Notes: generated from the sequence alone by a model not told the origin. A DNA stretch of 43,452 nt from Patescibacteria group bacterium (GCA_018608435.1 JABAZV010000018.1:35298-78749); one strand, 5' to 3'. Positions 15,444 to 24,453 are shown, counted from the first letter of the stretch. Numbers and translations are program-made.

Positions 15444-17012
15444 ATGGCACAATTTATTACATTATTATTTAAGTACCCCCAAGCCTTGGTCGACAAGATT
15501 GGTATGTACCGTACGGTTACACTAGCTCTTTATGGTATCGTATTTTGCTCGCTTGGTGCTGGCATTATTGGGTGGTTGCCTTATTCATTTGCAACTCAGC
15601 TAGTAGCCGTGTTAACCAGTATTTTCCTTGCGCTCGGTCTCAATCTTATCTTGGCAAAATTGTGGCGAGTGCACGCTAATCATGAGTCGGCGGTTATTAC
15701 TGCTCTTATTTTATTTTTCTTGTTTATCCCGCAGACGGATTTTTTTGATAATTGGCCGTTGTATGCAGCGGTGACTCTGGCTATTCTCTCTAAGTACTTG
15801 CTTGCTCCAAAAGGACAGCATATTTTAAATCCAGTGGCAGCCGGTGCGGTTTTGGTGGTGGTAGGAGTGTGGCTTACTAACCTTACTACTGGTAGCACAT
15901 ACAATACCGACATCTTTTCTTGGTGGGTGAGCAACCCTACTCTTTTTTGGCCAATTGTAATTCTCGGAAGCTTGGTGGTGATGAAAGTGCGTAAGTGGAC
16001 TCCAGTGTGGTGGTTCTTAGGAGTAAGCTTGATGGTTTTTCTGGTAGAAGAATATTTATTTTTTGGCGATAGTTTCAATGCATTCAATTCGACTGAACTA
16101 TTCTTATTTTCATGGCCAGCTCTCTTTTTAGCGTTCTTTATGTTGACCGAACCTTTTACTATGCCTCCAACCAAACGTACGCAAGCACTGTACGGCGCTC
16201 TCGTGGCGTTTCTTATGCATACCACGCTTTTTGTTGATTTGTTTCCGATGACACCTGAGCTTGCTCTAGTAATCGGCAATTTGGCGGTCCAGCCATTTCG
16301 CTTAAAGCAAAAGCTTGTCTTAAAACTAATCTCCAAACGTGAGATCGCAGAAGATATTTTTGAATTTGTTTTCACTAAGCCGGCAGGCTTCAAATTCAAG
16401 CCTGGTCAATACCTAGAATGGATGCTTCCTCATAAAGCTGACGGGCGAGGGGAGCGTCGATATTTTACGATCGCTTCTTCACCGACAGAAGACGTAGTGC
16501 GCTTGGCACTCAAGGTAATGGAGAATGGTAGTACCTATAAGAAGCAGTTGATGGAATTGGAGTCAGGGGCGACTGTTGTTTGCAGTCAGTTGGCCGGAGA
16601 CTTTCTTTTGCCAGAAGATACTAGCGAGAAACTGGGATTTATAGCAGGTGGAATTGGAGTCACGCCTTTTTCAAGTCATCTTAAATACATGTTTGATAAC
16701 AACCTCGAGTACAAAACCTCGCTACTATATTGTGTTAATACTGCGAGCGAACTAGCTTATAAAGAGGATTTTACTGAGTATCAATCGCAGATTTCACTCG
16801 AGTTAATTCCGGTGATCGCCAAGGAGGAGGTGTCAGGTTCAGCAGAGTCAGGCTTTGTTACAATCGATATGCTGAAGCGAAGAGTGCCTGATTATGCTGA
16901 CCGTCATTGGTATTTGTCTGGTCCACCAGGAATGGTGAACGCGTATGACGCACTGCTACGCAAAGCGGGCGTTAAGAAAATTACCAAAGACTTTTTCCCT
17001 GGTCTGGCTTAA
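15444..17012 (+). CDS. NqrB/RnfD-like membrane domain fused to ferredoxin-NAD(P) reductase domain
   Basis: This 522-aa protein has about nine hydrophobic segments (1-285). They include KGQHILNPVAAGAVLVVVG, the RnfD/NqrB signature region. The cytoplasmic FNR-like module (about 290-522) has the FAD motif RRYFTIASSP, the nicotinamide motif GGIGVTPFSS and the C-terminal YLSGPPGMV. It lacks the 2Fe-2S domain of NqrF. The layout implies NAD(P)H oxidation inside, transfer through membrane flavin, and delivery to an outside acceptor such as the divergent FMN-binding protein. The usual SGAT-type flavinylation site of NqrB was not found. It resembles the simplified flavin-based trans-membrane electron-transfer modules known in several phyla. 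Confidence 0.85.
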   Translation: MAQFITLLFKYPQALVDKIGMYRTVTLALYGIVFCSLGAGIIGWLPYSFATQLVAVLTSIFLALGLNLILAKLWRVHANHESAVITALILFFLFIPQTDFFDNWPLYAAVTLAILSKYLLAPKGQHILNPVAAGAVLVVVGVWLTNLTTGSTYNTDIFSWWVSNPTLFWPIVILGSLVVMKVRKWTPVWWFLGVSLMVFLVEEYLFFGDSFNAFNSTELFLFSWPALFLAFFMLTEPFTMPPTKRTQALYGALVAFLMHTTLFVDLFPMTPELALVIGNLAVQPFRLKQKLVLKLISKREIAEDIFEFVFTKPAGFKFKPGQYLEWMLPHKADGRGERRYFTIASSPTEDVVRLALKVMENGSTYKKQLMELESGATVVCSQLAGDFLLPEDTSEKLGFIAGGIGVTPFSSHLKYMFDNNLEYKTSLLYCVNTASELAYKEDFTEYQSQISLELIPVIAKEEVSGSAESGFVTIDMLKRRVPDYADRHWYLSGPPGMVNAYDALLRKAGVKKITKDFFPGLA

Positions 17013-17052
17013 TTACTTAAGAGTTCTAACGAGAAATTAAATCATAAGCTGT

Positions 17053-17655
17053 ATGACTAAAATTATTCATGTTTCAGAAATTGATGAATACTTTGACGAA
17101 ATAATCTGTGTCTTTACTAACGGAGGGGTTGTTTTGTATCCAACCGATACACAGTATGCCTTAGGAGTTTTGGCAACATCTGAAGAGGGCACTAAGAAAA
17201 TAAACACAATCAAGAAAATAACAACCAACAAACCTGTTTCAGTTGTGGTTTCCGACATGGAAATGGTTGAGAGATATGTTTATGTAAACGACGAAGCTAG
17301 AATTCTAATGGAAAAGTATTTGCCTGGTCCTCTTACACTTATCCTTCCAGCCAAAGATAATGAGCTGGCGCAAAACATGGGCAATGAAAACAAAATCGGT
17401 ATCAGAATTCCCGACCGAGGTGATATTTTAAGGATTGTTAAAGAATTGAGCCTTCCGGTTACAGCGACCAGTGCAAACATTAGTGGGCAAGTGCCCGATG
17501 TTGACTGTAGGTCTATTTTAAGTGGTTTAGAAGGGATTGACTTGGCTATTGATGGCGGCGACTTGAAAGGGAAGCCGTCGACAATTGTTGAATTCTCAGG
17601 CTCAGATTTTAGTATAATCAGAAAAGGTGTGCTCGATTTGAGTGAACTTGAATAA
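17053..17655 (+). CDS. tsaC: TsaC/Sua5/YrdC family threonylcarbamoyl-AMP synthase
   Basis: This 200-aa protein makes L-threonylcarbamoyl-AMP from Thr, bicarbonate and ATP for the t6A37 modification of ANN-decoding tRNAs. Family motifs seen are GGVVLYPTDTQYALG near the N-terminus, KKITTNKPVSVVV (KxxxxKP), LPGPLTLIL, GIRIPD, PVTATSANISG and GKPSTIVEF. The length matches the short TsaC type without the Sua5 C-terminal domain. It starts 40 bp after the reductase fusion and may share its transcript. No other tRNA-modification gene is nearby. Confidence 0.9.
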   Translation: MTKIIHVSEIDEYFDEIICVFTNGGVVLYPTDTQYALGVLATSEEGTKKINTIKKITTNKPVSVVVSDMEMVERYVYVNDEARILMEKYLPGPLTLILPAKDNELAQNMGNENKIGIRIPDRGDILRIVKELSLPVTATSANISGQVPDVDCRSILSGLEGIDLAIDGGDLKGKPSTIVEFSGSDFSIIRKGVLDLSELE

Positions 17656-17798
17656 CATTATTACAATTCCAATTCGTTTAAGTTGTGAGGCAGGAACATT
17701 CCAAGGCTTTGCATTACACTGCAGGGCCTTATTTCTTATCAGACAGAGCTGTTTAACTGTTGCAGGCATTGCGTATTTTTTTGTTATAATAGTAGGGA

Positions 17799-20789
17799 AT
17801 GAAATACTTAATCTACACATTTGTGTTGCTGTTCTTCTCTGTAGGAGTAATTTTTACTCCTAGTGTAGTAACGACTGAAAGTAATGACCATTCTTTCCTT
17901 TGTAGTACTTTTGGTTGGTGCAATTCTCCAGAAAAAATTATGGTTTACACCGAAGATTCGGAGGTGTTTGCGATCGTACAAGCCACTGAAGCTGTAATTA
18001 TAGATGAGGTGCCATTAAATGAAAATGAATTGACCCTTAGTAGAGACTTGTCTTTAGAGACGAGTGGTGTTTCTGAGGTTAAGCTTGACAGTCGTTTGCA
18101 AGAAATAGTGGAGTATATAGACTCAAAGCCCTTGGTTTCGGTAACTAACCACTATGATTTTCCATACCTCCAAGCCACAGCTAATCGTGAGTATGTCGTG
18201 GAGTCTGTTGGTCGTCAGCAAGATTCCACCTCGCGTTCTATTCGTAGGGTCAAAGATGATATAGAAGAAGGCGGTTCTTTTAGCAGTCCGATTCTTAGTG
18301 ACGCGATCATTTCTGGCGCTAGTTATTCTACTGGTTTTTTTGGTTTTGGAACTACTACACCTAACGAGCTTTTGACCTTGGTTGGAGCAATGTATCTGGG
18401 TGAGTCAACGCCAGCGATTAGTGACAATCGTCTTTATAACTTTGGTGGTGATTTGTATTGGAACGGATCGGCTATTACTAGCTCCACTACTGCAAACTGG
18501 TCTGCTGCTGCTGGCGATGTCTTTCGTTTAACTGGTGGCGTTGGCATTGGTACTAGTACGATTACCGACACTTTTGTGGTAGACGGAACAGCTTCTTTCA
18601 CCGGCACGACAACGGCTCCGCTGGTCGATCGTGGTGGTTCAGTTTGTGATGTAAGGGCTTATGGTGGTGTGGGAGATAATTCTACCCTTAACGATGCAGC
18701 CATTGCCGCCGCCATCGCCGATTGTGGAGAAGGAGGAACAGTTTTCTTTCCGCTGGGAGAATTTCGCATTTCGCAACCCATCGTGCTTGATCGACCGGTG
18801 ACACTCCGCGGATCGTATTCACCGCGCTGGTCATATTCTTCAACACCACGCAGCTCAATTAGAGCGGATTTTGCCTCTTTTGCCGGCGCGGCTATGATTC
18901 ATGTGCGCGACCGATCAATCTCAGGCGAGACGAATGACAATAATGGAGGCAGGCTGGAGTACATTAGCCTTGACGGTGGTTCTGCTAGTACTGATGTTGA
19001 AGGTGTTTATTTTGAAGGCTTGGTGCGAGACTGGAAGTTGACTGATGTTGATATTTCGCAAGTAACAGGTAATGGTTTTGAGGCGGCTGTCGGTACAGGA
19101 AGCGGGAATCCGCGCGGTTTTACCATTCGCGGTCTTTCTATTTATAGTTCTGACGGGCACGGCTTTAGAGCGACGGCGTTAAATGATACTTATATAGACG
19201 ACCTTTTGTCGGTCGGTAACGCGTTAAGAGGTATCTATCTTTCGTCGATGGGAGAGACGAAGATTGCCAACTCAAGAGCCGTCTTTAATGGTTTAACAGG
19301 TCTTTATATTGACGGTGCGTCTAACAACGGCGGACTTTCTTTTACTGACTTTTCAACCGACCGTAACGATCGACATGGAGTGCGTATTTCATCAACTGGT
19401 ACTAGCACAATTATTTTCAATGGTTTGGTAACTAGACGAGATGGTCCAAATACCTCAGGCGGATCGGAAACTCCATACGCTGGCGTTGCTGTAATAGGAT
19501 CAACTACAAATAAAGTAGCTCCAGTGTTTATTTCTGGACTGGGGCAAGTAATAGGGGTTGATGATGTGGGAGCACCACCACTTTCACCAGAGACTGGTGT
19601 CAGGGTAACAAACTCGACTTATGTAAAGATCGATGGACAGCTTTGGGGTGTTACAGAGGCATGGCGAGATGATGGTGGTAACGATAATTTTATTATTGAA
19701 GATGATTCTATTTTAAAAACAGGTAATGCTGGTGCGCAGGAGCTATACGCTAATTCGAGTAAGTGGCAAGCTACTTCAACCAACGAACTGTTCTTTGGCA
19801 ATCGGGTAAGTATCGGTAGTACTACAGACTCGAGACTGTTTAATATCGTCGCCCCAAGCGACGTAGCTGCAAGAATGCGTGATACAACCAATGATGTAAC
19901 GATGGATATGCGGGTTGAAGATTTTCAGGCGTTTTTAGGAACAGTTTCAAATCACCAAGTTCGTTTTATGACCAACAACACATCGCAATTAACCATTGAT
20001 ACAAATGGTTATATTGGAATCGGTACTACATCGCCTGATGCGGTACTTGATGTCGTAGGTACAATTCAGTCATCCGCTTTACTTGGCGGTGCCACTAATT
20101 TAACTACTGACATCAACGGTAACATTATTCGCGATCCATCAGATCAACGTCTTAAGACGAATATTACTTCTATTGATAACGGTCTTGAACGGGTACTTTC
20201 GCTCCGTGGAGTTACTTATGAATGGAAAGATAAAGAGCGCTTCGGTGATCAGAAAGAGATTGGTTTTATTGCGCAGGAGGTAGACGAAGTCGTTCCAGAA
20301 GTTGTTCGTAAAGGAGGTGAATATTGGTCTTTGAACACACGCAACTTAGTAGCTGTCGTGGTAGACGCGATTCAAGAAATGTGGGATGTACTGACAGCAA
20401 CTAGAGCTGATGTAGAGCAGCTTGAAGACCGAGTTGAACATCTTGAGAGTCTACTAGAGATTTCGCTTGAAGAGCAAGAGATAAGTGAAGAAAAAGACAA
20501 CATAGAGGTACAAACAGAAGATGTTCCTGTCATAGAGAGTGATGAAATAACAATTGATGAAAGCGCTGCTGAATTATTGTCAGATAATGAAGAAGAAAAA
20601 GTCGAAGGTGCAGAAACTGATGAAGTAAATGTTGAAGTTGAGGAAACTGAAGCTCCTCAGTCTGAGTTTGTTAATGAAAATACAGCAGAAGAGGGGAATG
20701 AGGAGGATGAGAAAGAGGTTGAAAAAGACAGTGCAGAAACAGAAATAAAGACCGAAAACTTCATGACGACAGAAGTCCTGAATTTATAG
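17799..20789 (+). CDS. Surface fibre with pectate-lyase-like beta-helix and C-terminal S74 intramolecular chaperone
   Basis: This 996-aa protein has an N-terminal hydrophobic segment (YLIYTFVLLFFSVGVIF) as a signal or anchor. A pectate_lyase_3-type right-handed beta-helix begins near 283 (DVRAYGGVGDNST...GGTVFFPLGEFRI) and runs to about 640. Trimer-type stalk segments follow (GIGTTSPDAVLDVVG). The peptidase S74 domain starts near 778 with SDQRLKTNI, holding the Ser-Lys pair for self-cleavage, and contains GFIAQEVDEVVPEV. A coiled coil and a roughly 100-residue Glu-rich tail end the protein. S74 domains assist trimerisation of phage tailspikes and similar fibres. The gene is leaderless-like: TATAAT at 17785-17790 lies 8 nt before the ATG. 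Confidence 0.85.
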   Translation: MKYLIYTFVLLFFSVGVIFTPSVVTTESNDHSFLCSTFGWCNSPEKIMVYTEDSEVFAIVQATEAVIIDEVPLNENELTLSRDLSLETSGVSEVKLDSRLQEIVEYIDSKPLVSVTNHYDFPYLQATANREYVVESVGRQQDSTSRSIRRVKDDIEEGGSFSSPILSDAIISGASYSTGFFGFGTTTPNELLTLVGAMYLGESTPAISDNRLYNFGGDLYWNGSAITSSTTANWSAAAGDVFRLTGGVGIGTSTITDTFVVDGTASFTGTTTAPLVDRGGSVCDVRAYGGVGDNSTLNDAAIAAAIADCGEGGTVFFPLGEFRISQPIVLDRPVTLRGSYSPRWSYSSTPRSSIRADFASFAGAAMIHVRDRSISGETNDNNGGRLEYISLDGGSASTDVEGVYFEGLVRDWKLTDVDISQVTGNGFEAAVGTGSGNPRGFTIRGLSIYSSDGHGFRATALNDTYIDDLLSVGNALRGIYLSSMGETKIANSRAVFNGLTGLYIDGASNNGGLSFTDFSTDRNDRHGVRISSTGTSTIIFNGLVTRRDGPNTSGGSETPYAGVAVIGSTTNKVAPVFISGLGQVIGVDDVGAPPLSPETGVRVTNSTYVKIDGQLWGVTEAWRDDGGNDNFIIEDDSILKTGNAGAQELYANSSKWQATSTNELFFGNRVSIGSTTDSRLFNIVAPSDVAARMRDTTNDVTMDMRVEDFQAFLGTVSNHQVRFMTNNTSQLTIDTNGYIGIGTTSPDAVLDVVGTIQSSALLGGATNLTTDINGNIIRDPSDQRLKTNITSIDNGLERVLSLRGVTYEWKDKERFGDQKEIGFIAQEVDEVVPEVVRKGGEYWSLNTRNLVAVVVDAIQEMWDVLTATRADVEQLEDRVEHLESLLEISLEEQEISEEKDNIEVQTEDVPVIESDEITIDESAAELLSDNEEEKVEGAETDEVNVEVEETEAPQSEFVNENTAEEGNEEDEKEVEKDSAETEIKTENFMTTEVLNL

Positions 20790-20797
20790 GTAGAAAG

Positions 20798-20826
20798 TTG
20801 ACATTTCACCATATAAATGGTACGAT
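20798..20826 (+). promoter_or_regulatory. Consensus sigma-70 promoter of the GH26-like/GT2 unit
   Basis: A perfect TTGACA (20798-20803) and TACGAT (20821-20826) are separated by exactly 17 bp. This is the best canonical promoter in the window. Transcription should start near 20833, leaving a leader of about 65 nt before the ATG at 20900, unlike the neighbouring leaderless genes. Confidence 0.75.
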
Positions 20827-20841
20827 ATTGAGGGCGAATTG

Positions 20842-20870
20842 AACCGGCGTTTACGTCGGTTTAATTTTTT
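20842..20870 (+). terminator. Terminator hairpin inside the leader (candidate attenuator)
   Basis: AACCGGCG-TTTA-CGTCGGTT, an 8-bp stem with one wobble, is followed by TAATTTTTTG. It lies downstream of the promoter and upstream of the first gene of the same unit, so transcripts from 20798 must pass it. It may also end readthrough from the S74 fibre gene. Confidence 0.65.
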
Positions 20871-20899
20871 GTTTTTCACAACTCAAAAAAGGTAATGGT

Positions 20900-22345
20900 A
20901 TGTTCATGCGTATCTTTAATTTAGCAGCGTTAGCGTTGCTTGTTTCTTTTGGCGCTCAAGCGTCAGGCGAAAAGCCGCAGGCTTGTCTTGCAAAAGATCA
21001 GGGTTTGACGGCTGCCGAGCACCGCTCTGTTATGAGCAAATATGGCATTAATTGTGCCAAGGTATACTATAGTCTTCTGGCTGAAGATAATCTCAAGGAT
21101 CCATATTCTTGGATCAAAAGAGAATATCTTGACTACGATATCGATGTCACAATGGTTCTTATTATAAATCCTAGGGAAGGTGAGGGTAATTTGCCCGAAC
21201 TTATCACCTCTGGGAAATATGATGATAAAATCAGAATTCTTGCGAAAAAGGTGAAGCAATCTGGTAAACAGATTAAGTTAAACCATATGCACGAACTCGA
21301 TGGCAGTTGGTACCCGTGGCAGTTCTACTACAAAGACAATTCTTTAGAGGAATCGCTAAACGCCTACATTCACATAGCGGAAATCTTCCGTGAGGTGGAA
21401 GCACCTGTTATCATGGAGGTTAATCTTAATCGCCGTGATGGCAAATCCAATTCTCCTCTGGGAGAAGCGGAGAAGTATCTGGGGATTTTAGATCCTCATG
21501 TAGATGCTTATGCAATCTCTACCTACAATCGCTGTGGCCTGAATCAGAATTATGCTGAGGAAAGGTCGTTTGCAGAAGAGTTTCGTCCTGCTTATGAGCG
21601 GCTTAGCGGGTTTACCGAAAAACCGATTAACATAGCTGAAGTATCCACCTCAGGTCTCTGTTCAGATGGTCGAAAAATTCCTTGGTTTGAAGCTATGTAT
21701 ATTTCTATAGCCGAGGAATTTTCAAGAGTTGAAGAAATCACTTTCTTCTTTGGTCAGTTAAAGCCTGGTCAGAGTGGTAGTGCAGTTAATGTGGATTGGG
21801 GAATCGTGCTCGATGAAGAGCGCGAAATGTTCCGTTCTCTTGTAACTGAAAATACTTCTTCTTCAGCTGTCGAGATAACTATAGAACAAACTGGTAGTGC
21901 AATCCCGCCAGCGGCAGAACCAAAACTTCGTCTGGGCTTTTCGTCTGACGAATGGGATTGGAATTATCGATATTGGGTTAGCCTTTTTGGCGAGCTTAAT
22001 GATGAACCGATTCCAGACTACGGTCAAACCGGCTTGTGGCTGCAGAGTATTACAGAAGTGTCTTACGATCAGTCGAAAGGCAGGTTTCGTCATGGTGTTT
22101 TTGGTCAATTGCGTGGATCAGCTAGTAATAACTGTGAACCGCGTTACTGGCAGTGTGTTCTTGGCTTAGGAGCGGGTTATCGCTTGGAGTTTAGACGTAG
22201 TAGTGAAAATCACTACAATACCGTTCAGTTAAGAGCATCGATTCGCTATGATCAACCATACAACGATGACACATTCGAGTCATCGAGAGAAGGTGATACG
22301 TATGGTTACGTCGGAGTGGTTGCTTTTGGTGGCGGAAAGCTGTGA
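20900..22345 (+). CDS. Secreted GH26-like glycoside hydrolase with C-terminal beta-rich domain
   Basis: This 481-aa protein has a Gram-negative-style signal peptide (MFMRIFNLAALALLVSFGAQAS). A TIM-barrel-like domain (about 25-320) carries NHMHELDGSWYPW, the GH26 pattern HExxGxWxPW with the acid/base Glu. A later Glu in INIAEVSTSG may be the nucleophile. The C-terminal region (about 345-481, LRLGFSSDEWDWNYRYWVSLF...YGYVGVVAFGG) has alternating polar and apolar strands and might be a beta-barrel or carbohydrate-binding domain. It is encoded with a membrane glycosyltransferase, as hydrolases of synthase-dependent polysaccharide systems often are. AAAGG lies 7 nt before the ATG. The style of its signals points to transfer. 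Confidence 0.7.
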   Translation: MFMRIFNLAALALLVSFGAQASGEKPQACLAKDQGLTAAEHRSVMSKYGINCAKVYYSLLAEDNLKDPYSWIKREYLDYDIDVTMVLIINPREGEGNLPELITSGKYDDKIRILAKKVKQSGKQIKLNHMHELDGSWYPWQFYYKDNSLEESLNAYIHIAEIFREVEAPVIMEVNLNRRDGKSNSPLGEAEKYLGILDPHVDAYAISTYNRCGLNQNYAEERSFAEEFRPAYERLSGFTEKPINIAEVSTSGLCSDGRKIPWFEAMYISIAEEFSRVEEITFFFGQLKPGQSGSAVNVDWGIVLDEEREMFRSLVTENTSSSAVEITIEQTGSAIPPAAEPKLRLGFSSDEWDWNYRYWVSLFGELNDEPIPDYGQTGLWLQSITEVSYDQSKGRFRHGVFGQLRGSASNNCEPRYWQCVLGLGAGYRLEFRRSSENHYNTVQLRASIRYDQPYNDDTFESSREGDTYGYVGVVAFGGGKL

Positions 22346-22374
22346 GGTTTGAACTTTCTTTCACAAAATGAGAA

Positions 22375-22425
22375 AGCTGTCAGGCGGGATCAAACTCGCC
22401 GTCAACTCTACTAAAACTAAAGGGG
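22375..22425 (+). promoter_or_regulatory. Intercistronic hairpin and strong SD before the GT2 gene
   Basis: GGCG...CGCC in GGCGGGATCAAACTCGCC forms a small stem in the 86-bp gap. AAAGGGG (to 22425) lies 6 nt before the ATG at 22432 and argues for that start over the ATG at 22426, which abuts the SD. Confidence 0.5.
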
Positions 22426-22431
22426 ATGCTA

Positions 22432-23820
22432 ATGTTTAATGCTTGGTACGACTTATCGTACGTGGGTTTGACTCCGTACCTGATTTTGTACTTGATCGTT
22501 CAATCCCTCTGGCTCATTAAGTGGGCTGGAGCAAAATGGTACTTGTTTTTGTACCGGCGAAAGCTCATACATCAGTTTGAAGCTTGTGAGCGCCCTGTGA
22601 CCTCTTTGGTCACCTACGCTGGTGAGAAACCGGCGGATTTCACGAAGTGTCTTCGTACACTTCGTGAACAACAAGGTGTACCTGATCACAAGATTTACGT
22701 CATGATGGATCAGATGCATGATGTGTCTAAGGAGGCACGGGCATGTATACCGATCTGTGAGGAATATGCGACACGCATATACTTTGGTTCGCATTGTAAT
22801 AAGCGTTCAAATCTCAGACATTTGTTTTTTGCCGCTAAAGAAAATGGTGATCTCTCAAAGGTCGTTCATTTGGTTGATTCAGACACGATGTTTATGTCAC
22901 GAGATGTGCTGTATCAGTTGGTACAGCCGTTTGCAGATCCTTTGATTGGTGGAACTACTACCAATCAAAGAGGTTTAATTCGTGAGCGCCCGTGTGAGCG
23001 GGTGGCTGATCAGCTGGAGCATTTACGCTGTGAAAGATCATTTCCTTTCCTTAATTTAGGTTCTGGACAATCGTGTCTACCTGGTCGATCTATCGCATTT
23101 TTGACCGACGCGATTATGGAAGACATGGAAACGCTCGACGAGCGTTACTGGACGTGTCGCAAGCCTTCGCTGTCATCTTCGTTTCCTTATATTAGGTTTC
23201 AGAAGGTTGTGGTAAGAAGAAAGGCTGGGGATGATCGAGATTTGACCGACGCGGTGCACATGAAGGGGTATAAAACTCTTTATGTGTACGACGCTAAGGT
23301 AAAGACTGTGCTCCATGATACGTTTCGTAAAATGTTTCGGGCTTGGGCACGCTGGGGTACAACCAGTCAGGGTAGTTTTATCGACAACTTCTGGTGGTTA
23401 TTGCGTAACAGGCCATTGTCTTGGCTCAGTCAGCTGATCGACATGTTTATCTCGCATGTGGCCGTAGTTTTTTTCTGGGGCTTTGTGTGGAACTTGTTGT
23501 TCGGTGATACTGTACTGTACTTACCTGTATTGCTTGTTTATGTCGCTACAATTGTAGCGATTGCACTTAGTTTTGCTGGTAAAGGACTGGTTCACTACAA
23601 GCAGCATCCGGGTGATCTGAAGTATATATTCCATTTCGTTGGTGCTCTAACGGTTGGTGTACACATTCGTGTGATAACCATTTGGACGCGTTGGCTCGCA
23701 GGTTCGTGGGGTACGCGTGTGGGTGTTGATGACAGTGGTCATGAAAAATGGTTCAAAGAACATGAGTTCAGTGGTCCATATAGTGCCCATGTTTCTCACG
23801 CAAGACTTGACAATGTTTAA
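22432..23820 (+). CDS. Processive membrane glycosyltransferase, family 2 (hyaluronan/chitin-synthase-like)
   Basis: This 462-aa protein has an N-terminal membrane helix region (TPYLILYLIVQSLWLIKWAG), a cytoplasmic GT2 domain and C-terminal helices at about 320-420. Motifs are TYAGEKPADF near 60, the metal-binding DSDT near 149, GDDRDLT near 267 and RAWARWGTTSQG near 302. The last two correspond to the GDD acceptor motif and the (Q/R)xxRW product-channel motif of hyaluronan and chitin synthases. It should polymerise a UDP- or GDP-sugar and extrude the chain. The product cannot be told from sequence. A partner hydrolase precedes it and a 92-aa protein follows. Confidence 0.82.
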   Translation: MFNAWYDLSYVGLTPYLILYLIVQSLWLIKWAGAKWYLFLYRRKLIHQFEACERPVTSLVTYAGEKPADFTKCLRTLREQQGVPDHKIYVMMDQMHDVSKEARACIPICEEYATRIYFGSHCNKRSNLRHLFFAAKENGDLSKVVHLVDSDTMFMSRDVLYQLVQPFADPLIGGTTTNQRGLIRERPCERVADQLEHLRCERSFPFLNLGSGQSCLPGRSIAFLTDAIMEDMETLDERYWTCRKPSLSSSFPYIRFQKVVVRRKAGDDRDLTDAVHMKGYKTLYVYDAKVKTVLHDTFRKMFRAWARWGTTSQGSFIDNFWWLLRNRPLSWLSQLIDMFISHVAVVFFWGFVWNLLFGDTVLYLPVLLVYVATIVAIALSFAGKGLVHYKQHPGDLKYIFHFVGALTVGVHIRVITIWTRWLAGSWGTRVGVDDSGHEKWFKEHEFSGPYSAHVSHARLDNV

Positions 23821-23884
23821 GTTGTAAATCATACTAAAGTATAGTATTCACATTCGTTCGATTGACTAAAGAGAGGTAGAGAAT

Positions 23885-24163
23885 ATGTCTACAAATGTAA
23901 GTAAAGATCTTGGTCAGCAGTTAGACCGAGAAAGCGACTGGACCAAAATGCTCCATCACTGGAGACTTTTGAATCAGTATTGGTGGGCTGCAAGTGACGT
24001 GAAACAGTACGCAATTCTGTGGGATGGAAGAAAGGTCACTATCAAAGATCCTCCAAGGTTTGGTCGCCACTTCTGGCGAGTTAAAATCGGAGAGAGTATC
24101 GAGAGAATATCTTCAGCTTCCATCAACCTTGTTTCAGGCTCACTCGTTGAGACTGGCAAGTAA
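23885..24163 (+). CDS. 92-aa protein of the GT2 unit, unidentified
   Basis: This small Trp-rich soluble protein (HHWRLLNQYWWAA, AILWDGRKV, FGRHFWRVKIG) has no signal peptide or membrane helix. AGAGAGGT lies 7-8 nt before the ATG. It is the last gene of the unit that begins at 20798 and a strong terminator follows. It could be an accessory subunit or regulator of the glycosyltransferase, inferred from position only. No family recognised. Confidence 0.65.
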   Translation: MSTNVSKDLGQQLDRESDWTKMLHHWRLLNQYWWAASDVKQYAILWDGRKVTIKDPPRFGRHFWRVKIGESIERISSASINLVSGSLVETGK

Positions 24164-24200
24164 GTAGTCAGCATCTGGCTGACACGTTCTTTCGCCCGAA

Positions 24201-24229
24201 AGCGGTAACCTCGGTTACCGCTTTTTTTA
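24201..24229 (+). terminator. Strong terminator of the GH26-like/GT2 unit
   Basis: AGCGGTAACC-TC-GGTTACCGCT is a perfect 10-bp stem followed by TTTTTTTAA. A second small stem (TCAGC...GCTGA) precedes it. Confidence 0.9.
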
Positions 24230-24453
24230 ATTTCCACACAGCTTAAGTATTTTGTTATGATCTACTAAAAGTTTCTGTGGCAAAGACATGTAACGTTACG
24301 GAGGTAAATTATTTTATAATAGACTCGGCCTGCCTCCAATTGACTGTAAGAAGAGTTTCTGTACGTAGAGCGACAACAGTAAATCCTCGACTGTAATTTT
24401 ATTGAAAGATAGAGAAAACTGTTGAATATTATATGTTTATTCATGTGAATAAA

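Noticed and set aside
17799-20789. Prophage, suggested by the S74 tailspike-like protein
   Set aside because: No capsid, terminase, tail, lysis, integrase or repressor gene is present within the window.
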